Origin: Doris montereyensis
Taxonomy: Eukaryota; Mollusca; Gastropoda; Nudibranchia; Dorididae
Assembly: GCA_037039925.1 (NCBI GenBank)
Contig: JAXRKP010000120.1
Coordinates: 114,501 to 178,500 of the forward strand
Direction: 5' to 3'
Length of the DNA: 64,000 bases
A model generated the notes under the pieces. That model had not been told where the DNA came from. It ran no database searches and worked only from the letters and a program-made list of their open reading frames with translations. The stretch's first letter is position 1. The number at the start of each line of letters is the position of its first letter. This document shows positions 48,201-61,200 of the stretch, in pieces. Made by a program: the position numbers and the translations under genes.

Positions 48201-51200
48201 ATGCGCAGCTGTTTTGACCATGTCTAGTAATCGAAATATTTTTGATTTGTGTGAAGAGGAGCCAGATGAAGAAGTTATTGATCATAATCCAGATTTGGAT
48301 TCAAGATTTAACCCATGTATGTTCTGAAAAGGTAAGAGATCTAGATCTAGTGACAGTGGTGATGGTTGTTTTGAAAGACTTGGGCCTAGTAAGAAACGTG
48401 GCAACATTTTCTGCAGGACTGAATTCTTTTGTCTATATTAAAAAATTAATGAAAAGAGAAATCCATGTTAATCATTGGTGAAAGTTTCATTAGCATTACT
48501 TGGTAACTTTATTTTTTAAATTAATTTTTGATACATACCCAAAAACGCTCAATGGAAGGCTAAAAATACCTGTCTCAAGTAATTCAAATGAGAGCACAGA
48601 TAGAGAGACAGGGGTGATCATTGCATAACGTTTTGCATCAATTTAAATATAACATCATGTTGCAACTCCTTGCACAATTGGCCCTTTCTTTCAGAGAAAC
48701 CGGCAAACAGACTAAAGAACAAATGAAGATGTCACACGGAAAAAACGTGTGAGAGAAATTTCTTACAGGTTTATCTTAAACTTATAAACAAAGAGAGAAT
48801 AAAAATCATGGCAGAAACAAAATTATACTAGTTTTGCGCTAGAAGTAGTAAACTTTATTTACTTCGACTTTTAAAATTTAGCTGTTGCCCCCTGAGCAAC
48901 AGGAAAGATGGGAGTTTGAAACACTCAGAAACTGTGATTCCCAGTTATATCAGGAAGCTTTCACTTCACTTTTATGTTAACTCCTTGTTTGGAGAGCTTA
49001 TTCAATGTAAAACCAGTAAATCAATACCTTTCCTGTGTCGATAAATGACACAGATTTCTTGAGATCACAGTTTAAAGTATCTTGTATCCACTTGGGAGAA
49101 TTCTAGAGAAAAGAAGTCAAAAAAAAAAAAGACTACTGTATATGATTATGATTCATGATCACTTTGACATTGTAATAAGTGATAAACATTTTAAATTTAT
49201 TCTAAACAATTGCCCTGAATGAAAAAAATGCTAATAATAGAATGAGACATTCAACTGAAAACACCCCCCCCCCCCCCCCCAAATTAAGCAGATATAACTC
49301 TTGTTCTTTTAACCGGGGGATAAAAAATATATCAAAGAATAAGGTTAATGCATGAATAGAAATAATTATTAGAGAACATCATGGCCCTCAAAAAGTTTCC
49401 AATATCATTTTTAAACACTGAGCAGCTAAGTACAAATGAATACATTTTGAGCAAGCTGGAATGATTCAAGGCATTCAATTGCACTCCACTGAAGAATAAG
49501 AATCTGTTAAGTTATAAACCCATAGCTGCCAACCTTTTCAAAACAAAAACAGACTCTGACCGCAGAAATACTAACATGCATGACGGCCCAGACCATTCCA
49601 GAAAACTTTATAATTTAACCTGAATTAACCTCCTTTAAGGTAAACAAAAAAAGGTCAGTCGATCGCTGGCCTTTCTGACAAAGTTACTTGCAAACTCAGA
49701 ATGACGTCTCCAGATTTTCACCCCAATTTTTCCAAGTCTCTGCGATTCAATAAGGGATTCTTAAAAAAAGAAGTCTACCCTCATATACTTAGGTTTCAAG
49801 GTAAATACAGACGTACTAAATCCGTTTCATACGTCCAGGTTGGCAGCTACGTAAACCAAAGTCCAATATATTTAATACATCCATGTAGAGATTCAGATAC
49901 TATGTGACATAAAGCACATAACCAAGTGAAGATAAAAGAAGTAATCACTTGCCAACAAGTTAGAAAGAACAGACACATTACAGCCTTAAATACCTGTAAA
50001 AGGCTCAAGTCTATTGCAAGACGTCGCTCTGCCAAATCAGGACTGCCACACTTCAATTTTCCTTCATACACCAAAAGATTGCTCACAGCCATTATAACCC
50101 TAAAAAGGAAAAACCCCCCCCAAAAACCCCCATTTGAAAAATGACATAACTATTGCTATTTCAGGTCACAGTAGACAGCTCCCTCATAAAAAAAGCCTAA
50201 CCTTTTTCCACAGGTGCACTTCATGTCAAAGCAGGTATATTTGACATTTAAATTGTTTTCAATCTGAGATAACATTTCCTAAATTACCTTTACAAGTAAT
50301 ACAAACCTAGGGTACACCTTTATGCTGAGGTAGCATTGAATTTAATTTGCCTTCAAGTTGAGGTAACATCTCACTTAATTTATCTTCAAGTTGAGGTAAC
50401 ATCTCACTTAATTTATCTTCAAGTTGAGGTAACATCTCACTTAATTTATCTTCAAGTTGAGGTAACATTTCACTTAATTTATCTTTAAGTTGAGGTAACA
50501 TTTCACTGAAATCATCTTTAAGTTGAGGTAACATTTCACTGAAATCATCTTTAAGTTGAGGTAACATTTCACTGAAATCATCTTTAAGTTGAGGTAACAT
50601 TTCACTGAAATCATCTTTAAGTTGAGGTAACATTTCACTGAAATCCTCTTTAAGTTGAGGTAACATTTCACTGAAATCATCTTTAAGTTGAGATAACATT
50701 TCACTGAAATCATCTTTAAGTTGAGATAACATTTCACTGAAATCCTCTGTAGGCTAATGTAACATTTCACTTAGGTTATCTTCAGAGGTAGCATTTCATT
50801 AAATTCTTTTTAAAATAACTGCACCTTCCACAAGTCATCTGTTAAAAATAAAAGAGATATCAGGCACCTAATGTATGATATCCTTAGGCAATAATACAAT
50901 TTGCTTGTGATATTAAATGTTCACATTATAAGTTAAAAGAAGAAAAGAATTGTAAATTAAAACATACTGATTCATTCTGTATTGCAGATTTAGATCATAT
51001 GTTGCTCCACTCTCTTCAAGTCGAGAGAAGAGACTTTCACCCATTCCTAAAAGTCTGGAGAAGAAGAAAAAGATGACAAAACAAATTTTTAAATGCCTTG
51101 TAGATATTCTCAAACTGTTACAATATAATTTCTTAACTTTCATTATATATTGACTGAGTATTAAATATTCAAAACCGTTTAGTGCTATGAAAGTAAATAA

Positions 51201-54200
51201 GAACAAATAAACAGAGTTTAGATACAATTCAGCTAAAATTTAGAGGCGTTTCAAGTCCTCCCCTTTGTCACACAGCAAGATAGAAAAGACTTAAAGACAA
51301 CCTAAACATTGTTGTGGTGTCGGTGGCCAGTGGTTACGCTGCCAAACTTCGGATTGTCAGATCCCGGGTTCGAAGTTGTGCCCCTTGAGAAAAGACACTT
51401 AACCCGTATCTTCCCCGCTCTGCCCATATGCAAATGAGTACACGCCCTAGCTTGGAAATTAAAAAGTTGCGTCAGGCTAGCGGCATGTCCAGGAGGTGAT
51501 TATTATCCCGTTTTCCACTCCATGTTATAGAACCCAGGACACGCTCTAGCTCTATGGGCCGCAACAGTCTTGAAGGAACTTTACTATTTAAAAAAAACTT
51601 TACTCAAAATTGTTAGTGCGTACTGCTTGATAGATTTAGTACAAGTAAAGTTCCTTCAAGGCCCTTAAGGCCTATACAACCTGAGCGTATCCCAGTTTCT
51701 ATAGCCTGAAGCGGAATAGATGACAATAATCACCTCCTCGCCAGGACGCTAGTCTGACGCAGCTTTTTCTTCTTGTACCCATTTGCACTTGGGTAGAGTG
51801 GGAAAATGTGTGTTAAGTGATCTCATGATCCCCAGTTAAGTGACCTCATGATCCCCAGTCTGGCAGTCTAATCACTCGGCCACCGATGTCACTTTTAACA
51901 GATTTAATATTGATGAAAATTGTTCAAAAAGCAAAAAATCAGTTGACAACCAACCTGGCTTCCTTGCTTTGCACCAATGGCGGCAGTTGGTGTCCATCCC
52001 CCACAAGGACAAACTTGTCACAGGTGAAGAGAGGCGAGACAGGCCGGCTGTAAAACCTGAGATGCTTCATCCACGATGCACACGTCAAAACGCCTTCGAG
52101 TGAACAGGGGATGGTTCATTCCCAGACAACTCGTTGCCACAATGTCCTGGGTGAAAAAGACGGTTGATTTTTAAAAAACTCTTCTACAAGAATAAGCCAA
52201 CTTCAGCCTCCCAAGAAAAGATCCTCCCCATAGAATACAGCCAAAAAATCTTGCATGAAAACCGCCCTGAGACAAACAATATAGAGATCAAACCTCTCAA
52301 GCAAAACGCGATGTTTCACTGCCTCCCACCCATAATCAACAAAAAAGATCTCTTGTCTAGCTCCAGATCTAGAATAGACTATTAAATCACAATAACCAAC
52401 AAATAGGATTATAACATAAATCGCAAATAACGCAATTGGAAATTTAAAATGACTTAGCTTTGATTTTCCTGGAGCGAAAGAATGAAAAATAATCGACCGC
52501 AGATCATATTCAACTGAACTGCACGACTGTAGAGAGGCAGAAAGTGCTTCTCAACATTGTCTAAATCAATCCCAAAATCCTTTCCGTGGAAAGCCTATTT
52601 CCACAACAAGTGAGTTAGTAGATTTCAGACTAAAAAAAGAAAGGAAATAAAGAAGGCTCAGATTTTAAAATCTGAAATCTTCACGTGTGCGTAGTAGGGC
52701 CTCACGGATCAGTGTGGAAATTGTAGTTCGTCGTGAAAGTGAAAATAAAGCTGAGTGCTTCCGCTTATGATTAATATGAAAAGTGGCGATGGGCCTGGAA
52801 TCAGGAATTTTATCCTGTTGTGCTAAACCATCTCACCTATTCATAACAGTGAACATAGAAGTATCTTAGTAAAAGGGAGGAAAAGAAAACTTAAGAGAAA
52901 AACGTGTTAAAAGGAAAAATCGCAAATAATCTGAAATCAGAGGAAATCTGAAAGATTTACATCCTGAATATATTGTAACTGATTTCCTATTGATAATTTG
53001 AAATTCATACGCCAATAACCCTACCCAACCCACCAGTTTATTTTTAAAACAAGATTTTTCACTTTCAATGTTCTGTACATTTCAAAATTTATCTTTTATT
53101 GACCTTTAGATGAAAACCATCAATCAGCATTAATGAATTGTGTTCAATCCAAAAGATATCTTAAACTTTTACAGTTATTTGACTTATGGAAATAAAAGAA
53201 AAGAGAAATTGAAAAATAAAAAAGGATAGCTTACATATGAAGCATAGAAATCAGTGAGTTCCGACTGATTTCAACTTTGTTGTCAGAATTTCAGCTGAAT
53301 GGGAGAGAATTCTTGGATGTATACGATTCTGTCGACCAAGGCGTAGAAACTGCATGCCATCCTACAATACATCAAAAAATGATGGAAACGTAAAAACTGC
53401 ATGCCATCGTACAATACATCAAAAAATGATGGAAACATAAAAACTGCATGCCATCCTACAATACAGCCAAAAATGATGGAAACGTAAAAACTCAAAGATA
53501 CTTACAAAAACAACAGAACTTTACCAAAGAAAAATTTTGAGAGAAAAAAAAATCAATTTGTTTTCTTTTGTGAAAAACGACTGATTTCTCAGAATTGGTA
53601 AGAGGGAAAAAAAAAATCAATAATATCAACAAAGTTTATGTGCTTGGAATTATGGGAACTCAAAAGCATAGGCAAGTTATAGAAAAACAAGACAGTCCAA
53701 TATTGAACTATTTTTTATTGTTATCAATCTGAGCGGTTCAGATCTGCTTTTACTGTCAATGGAGAAAATTCACCATGAAATGAAACATTTGTTCATTGCT
53801 TTTCCATATGCTTTTTTACTGTGATGCTCCATAATTTGTTTGATTGGATTTGTAAATTTTTGTATTTTATTAAAAAATGTTTGTTATACTTTTGATAGTA
53901 CAGTGCCATCGAACACCTTTGGTGGATGTCAGGGGCTCTATAAAGGTATTATCATTATCATTACCAATCTGCTTTAGTTCAAGCCTCTGGAGAGATGAAC
54001 TTTTGTTGTAGAAAAAAAATAATCAGTTGATCACTTCAAGGCTTAACATGTACCAAAACACATACCATAAGTAGTATATTGCAATCTATGTGGAAAGAAA
54101 GGGTGGAGCTGAAAGGAACGAATTGCTATGTCTACCTGTTCAAGCTTGAGGAGGATATTGTCAACGGCGGAATGTGTGTAACTGGTAAGAAGGACGGACA

Positions 54201-57200
54201 GGTTGAGGGCATTCAACACTTTCACCAAAGCAACAATGGTTGAAGTCTTGCCTGGGGAAAAAAGAATAGAAAGCAACTCTTGGGTTATGAGTGTTAGAAA
54301 CTTTAGTAGAGCATGAAAATAAGATAAAGATCTAAATATGAGAGGATTTCTTAATTGAATCAAAGGCCATCAAAAAGGCACAACTTTATAGTGCGTTATT
54401 GATGACAACAAATTTACTACATTAAGATTGGAGATTGAGTAAATAAAATAATATTGAAGCCCTGTACAAAGAGACAAATACAAAAAACAAAACAAAATCT
54501 TTGTGCATCGGTTGCCTCGTCATGAAAAGAGATTGCACTACAAACCAAGCTAACCAGACTCCTTAAAAAACGAATTTCATCAACAAGGCCTTTCATACAA
54601 ACCCAAACATGACCAAAAAAACGAATTTCATCAACAAGGCCATGACCAAAAAACGAATTTTCAACAAGGCCATACAAACCCAAACATGACCAAAAAACGA
54701 ATTTCATCAACAAGGCCTTTCATACAAACCCAGACATGACCAAAAAACGAATTTCATCAACAAGGCCTTTCATACAAACCCAAACATGACCAAAAAACGA
54801 ATTTCATCAACAAGGCCTTTCATACAAACCCAAACATGACCAAAAAACGAATTTCATCAACAAGGCCTTTCATACAAACCCAAACATGACCAAAAAAACG
54901 AATTTCATCAACAAGGCATTTCATACAAACCCAAACATGACCAAAAAACGAATTTCATCAACAAGGCCTTCCATACAAACCCAAACATGACCAGCAGTCA
55001 TCATGGTCACTGACAGTTTGTCCAACTTGTGTCCTAGATCTACAACTTTCTAGATCTAAGCCCTGTATTATTTTCATATACCAATCATTCAACAATGATG
55101 ATTAAACACATTATAATATCTTGCAGTAAGTATGTAGGTAGGTAGTGCTCTCTCTTTTCATGTAATTGTCTTGTGTTGATGGATGCAGATGTGGAGGTCA
55201 TATTCCTTTGGGGGTCAATTCTTTTGGTGCCCTAAAATTAATTTCCATCTATTCCTTTGTAATTGTTTTGTGTTAGATCCTAAGGGGCTTCAATGCCATT
55301 TCATATTATCATCATTATCCACCTTTCCATCTGTTCCTTTGTAATTGTCTTTGTGTTAGATCCTAATTGGAGCTTCAATGCCATTTCATATTATCATTAT
55401 TATCCACCTTTCCATCTATTCCTTTGTAATTGTTTTGTGTTAGATCCTAAGGGGCTTCAATGCCATTTCATATTATCATTATTATCCACTGTTCCTTTTA
55501 ATTGTTTTGTGTTAGATCCTGACATGCATATTATCTCTGACATGTCTCACCGTTTATCTTTACACTGATATTTCTTTCTATGTCATAAATCGGCATTTAT
55601 TTATCATTCTGAATGTCCAAGGCAGTCAGTCATAAATAATTTCTACAATTGATAACACCTATGTGACCAAGTCCACACTATTTTATGTGATTTGTATGCA
55701 CCTGTTCATAAGATCTAAATCTATCTCTATTTCACCCACATGCATGAAATTTCACACTTTGATATTATATCATTTATTAGCTTATTCCTATTCCATGTCA
55801 TAATTTTTAAAATTGTAACATAACCTCAACAAATTTACATAAAACAAATTGAGACAAATGAAAAAGACAAGACAAGAGATAAAGACATCTAATAACCTCA
55901 AAATAACATGACTTCAGATGAATTTACAACTTACATATGAGGGCTAGTTTCTAATAACTCAAAATAACATGACTTCAGATGAATTTACAACTTACACATG
56001 ACAGAGCTAGTTGATGTCTAATAACCTCAAAATAACAGATGACTTCAGATGATGTTTAACATGACTTCAGATGAATTTACAACTTATATATGACAGGGCT
56101 AGTTGATGTCTAATAACCTCAAAATAACATGCTAGTTGATGGATGTCTAATAACCTCAAAATAACATGTTATCATCACTAGTTGATGTCTAATAACCTCA
56201 AAATAACATGATTGTCATTGTCATTTAACCTCAAAATAACATGACTTCAGATTTTCAACCATATGACAGGGCTAGTTGATGTCTAATAACCTCAAAATAA
56301 CATGACTTCAGATGAATTTACAACAATCAGGGCTAGTTGATGTCTAATAATTAACATGACTTCTTCTTATATATGACAGGGCTTTCCAAAATAACATGCT
56401 GTCTAGTTGATGGCTAGATGATTGCACATATGACAAGTTTCATTCATCCATTGCACTTTTTCAATCACTCTTGAGTCATTCACTTCTTCATCACTTTCCC
56501 TCGCTGTGAATTCATTCATCACTTTTTCTCACGTTAGAGTTCATTTCTCATCTAAATATAGTGCCACTTGAATGTTAATGGTAAAACAAAACGAAAACAA
56601 TGTTTAATAACAGAAGTAGAAAACATGGATAAGAGTATCAGACATGTGAAAAGACTTTTATAAAACGAATAACCAAATGTGAGAATATTCATCAGTGGTC
56701 AGGTTTTAATAATAAATAAAGTCAAAATTTAGAGAAACCAAACATCCACTTTCTCCTCCCCAAGCGCTAAAAATAAATCAATCCAAACCGTTAAAAGAGA
56801 GAGCAATAGCATAACATAATAATCTTAACAACAAACAAACAGGACCTACCTGTTCCAGGAAAACCTCTAATTATAACGTAATCTTTCGACATCAGAACCT
56901 ACAGATTATATGAAAATTTAAAAAAAAATCATTTAAGAATAAGAGTAACATTCAAGTCTATAAAAAAAGTTGTGGAACTAGGAACAAAAACACAATTATG
57001 AAAACAAAAATTCTGTGAGTAGAAAATCGGTGAATTGATTGGGAAATTACATATGTTGTATGGTCAGTGAGAAGAACATGCATTTGGTCAACAGCAAAAA
57101 AAAGTGTTAGCAGGAGAATAAGCAGGATATATCTCAACAACTGTTTTTGTATGTTTGAAAGTCTTTTCAGTATCTGCTCAAGACCACACTGTATAACTAT

Positions 57201-58171
57201 AGGCTCGATATTCAAACAAAAGAAGATCACTCATAAAATGACTTGTGTCATGACATTTTGAGAAAATAAGACAGTCTAATGCATGGAGAAACCAACCTTG
57301 AGAATAGCAGACTTTTGGGGTTTGTTCAGATCTTTGAAGATGGGTTTCACTGATGGGAATAACAATGCAAACAATAGAAATCTCCATGTGTACATTTTGA
57401 TTCTGACATTCAATTTTAGGAATACTATCTTACATAGAACAAAAGAGACCACCCTTTATATATTTCGAAATTGACATAAATAATCACTTCAGATATTACC
57501 ATATAATAAAAAGTGATGTCTTTAGCCTAGTGGTTAGGTTGCTGGATTTGAGACCATGAGGTTGGGTTCAAATCTTACCAAAGTGCTTGGTCCGACATTG
57601 TGTTCCTCGGGAAAGATTCTTAACGCACATTTTCATCATTCAACCCAGGTGTAAATAAGTACAAGCAGCAACTTGAGAGTAAAAACTTGCGACAGACTTG
57701 CGAACCGCCCTGGAAGCGGTTTCAATGGTTTCAAGTAAAAATAATAACACTAGGACCAAGAGTTGCACAACAAGAATGAAGGACGTGGCAAATTATTCCA
57801 AAGGGTACAACAACACACCTCCAATCCCCCTCTTCCACTCATAAATAATGAGTTGATGGGTAAAGAAACTCGACTTTGTCATGCAAAACCAATTAATGGC
57901 TATTATCATCACAACAAAGGTAAAGGGCCAATGTGCTTGTCCAAACATGTTATTTAGATATGAAAATGGTACATCTCTTTTAAAGAACAACTTCTCACAT
58001 AAAGCCTCCTCTCTTGCCTCCCACCTACAGTTCTGTCAAGAAAAACCTGAACATGGATCGTTTTAGAGCTTCATACTAACATGATTTAGATTAATCTTTT
58101 TCCCCGTCGTCCCCATTAATGTCTAGCGCCTTAGAGCAAAATCACATGGCCTTAGTGTGCAATAGAAATGA

Positions 58172-58221
<50 letters not shown>

Positions 58222-61200
58222 CTAGTGACGCACGTGTTGGAGATCTACGTCACTATAGAATTAAATATCATCACAACACCCCCAACATTTGTTTCTTCCT
58301 TGTGCTCTTTATTGCAATTTACTCCTCCGTCCCCTAAACATGCAAGTGACGTTGAAGGCCGAGTGGTTAGGCTGCCGGACTTGTGATCATGAGGTCCCTG
58401 TTTTGAATCCTAGCAAAACTACGTCCGACGTTGTATTCCTTGGGAAAGACACTTAACATCCATCTTCCCCACTCGACCCAGCTGCAAATGTGTACAAGCA
58501 CTAACTTGGAAGTAAAAACCAGCGTCAGAGTAGCGTCCTGTCCAGGAAGTGATTATTATCCCGTTTCCATTTACACTGTAGAAACTGGGATAAACTCCGG
58601 CTCTATGGGTTGTAATGGCCTTAAAGGAATAATTTACTTTTTACTAAACATTTAAACAAAACTTCAACTCAAATCTTACTTTTCTTCACCCAAGGCATCG
58701 AATCTTCATGTCAAAGCTTGGTGGCGTCTTTTTGATTATCAAACTTCTCATCTTTGCTCTGCAGGGTATACAAGTGTACATGCAAACTTATGTGAGTGCA
58801 TAACAACAAGGATTTATAGAACATAACATTGATACTATCTATAACAGGTATATAAGCATGAAGATGGAAAATATTTTTAAACAAGATTTTCTTATTCTAA
58901 TGCTGAAAGATTTGTTCTCATCAAGAAAGCTATACAATGACATTAATTTTACAAAATGTGCCAAGTATATAGGATCGCAAAGGCTAAATACCGGGCAGTG
59001 GACAGGTAAGGACCTGTACGGGGATTAGGCGGTCCCGCCCTCCACGAGTCTACTACTGCCTTGCAGGCAGGTCTTGGTTGACCAAAGGATAAGGGAGTTA
59101 ACCCTGACAGAAAATAACAACATGCTGCCTTGCAGGCTGGTTTTGAGCAACCAAAGGCTAAGGGAGTTAACTCTGAAAGAAAATAACAAGGCCCGGTAGG
59201 GGGCCTCAAAGTGGCAACCCCACCATCTACCTAGGGTACAGTGGGCTAATCCCCTGCTTATCCAAAGCCAAACTGATTTAAAGAAATATATACAATAATA
59301 TACCCGGCTTGAACCTTCGAAGACGACTGGAAAAGAACATGGACTGTGATTTTTGGAACATGTAATGTTAGGGCAATTAATAGAAAAGAGCTGAAGAAAT
59401 GGAAAATTTCAAAGTAGACATTTTTGCTATTACAAAACAAAGAAAAAAGGACAAGGAATAGAAAATGTAGGACCAAATCATCTTCTCAGGAGTAGATGTC
59501 AAAGATAGAGCTAGAGCAGGAGTAGGCCTCCTAATGCATAAAAGGCAAGAAATGCTATTAGAAAGTTGGAAATTTATAAGCTCACAGCTATTAGAGGTAA
59601 ATATTAAACCAAAAGGAAGAGAAATTAAATTATTAATAGCTTATGGACCTAACAAAAATGCTACCAAAGAAGAAAAAGATATCTTCGAAAATAATTTACA
59701 AATAGCTGCAGAGAATCTCAAACCCAAACAGTAACTAATGGTTTTAGGAGATTTAAATGCTAGAGTAGGCAACAATGTAGAAACATCAGGAGGAGTAATA
59801 GGTAAAGAAGGAGAGACAACAAATTCTCAAAATGGAGAGAGACTAATAGATTTTTGCCTAAAGAATAACATGAAAATAGCTAACACATTTTTTCCTCATA
59901 AAGATATTCACAAATATACAAGAGTAAATGAAGACAAATGTGAAAAATCAATGATAGACTACATAATACTAAGCTTCTCCCTTTTTTACAGGAAAACAGA
60001 GGAGCTGAAACATTTAGTGATTATCACGTAGTGATAGCCAAAATGAGATTATTAATTGAAAAACAAACAAACAGAAAAGAAAAGAGAAGAAAGCTACTAA
60101 ACTCAAAATAGAAGAACTAAATAAACCAATAGTAAAACAGATATACCAATCCAAGATAAAAAGATCTATCAGTGAAAGGCAGATGGATCAGAAGAAAAGC
60201 ACAATAGAAGAAAAGTGGCAAAATATAAAGAAACACTCCTCAGTTGTACTGAAGAGGTCTGTGGTAGGAAACAAATTAAAGGAGATAGGGAAAGAACAGC
60301 ATGGTGGAATGAGAATGTCAAGACTAAGATCAAAGAAAAAAGAAGGATGCCTGGAAGAAATACTTGCAAACAAAGACACCAGAGGATAGGTTAGATTACG
60401 TGAGTAAAAGAACTATCGCCAAAGAGGAAGTTATGAAAGCAAAAACAGGAACAGTGGGAAGAGTTTGGACAAAGACTTCAAGAAAGCTATCAAGGAAATC
60501 AAAAGCTGTTCTGGGGAGCAATGAAGAGCATGAAAAAGACCAAAGCATGCCCATACGACAAATTAAGAACGCCAAAGGAGAAATAATGAAAGGAGACAGC
60601 GAAATCATGGAAACGTGGAAGAAAGTATTTTCAACAATTCGATAATTGCTCCAGAACATATGAAACAAGGAGTACAGATCAATTAGTAAGAGTAAAAAGT
60701 TATTCAGAGGAGAAGCTGAAGATGTAGATGTGTTTATGGAAGAACTCCAAACAGCTATAAAAAAAGTGAAATTAGGAAAAGCCCCAGGAGCAGATCAAGT
60801 TTATCCAGAAATAATTAAAAACCAAGGGACAGAGGCAGACAAACTACTACATGCAATATGTCAACAAGCATGGAAGTCCAAACAAGTGCCAGGCGACTGG
60901 AATAAGGGAACGGTAGTACCAATACACAAGAAAGGATAAACTATGGAATGCTCAAACTATAGAGGGATATCACTATTTAGCGTACCAGGAAAAGTGTATG
61001 CCAGGATTCTGGAAATGAGACTAAGAACAAGAGTAGAGGATCAAATTGAAGAACACCAGAGTGGATTTAGACCAGGAAGAAGTGTACAAGATCACATATT
61101 TACAAAGAGACAAATAATAGAAAAATTACATGAGAGAAACATTGATTTGCACATGTGTTTTATCGACTTAGATCTAGGAAAGGCATTTGTAGGTAAACAA

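Noticed and set aside
58119..58386. Poly-Leu/Poly-Tyr peptides
   Set aside because: Translation of the (TTA)n microsatellite.
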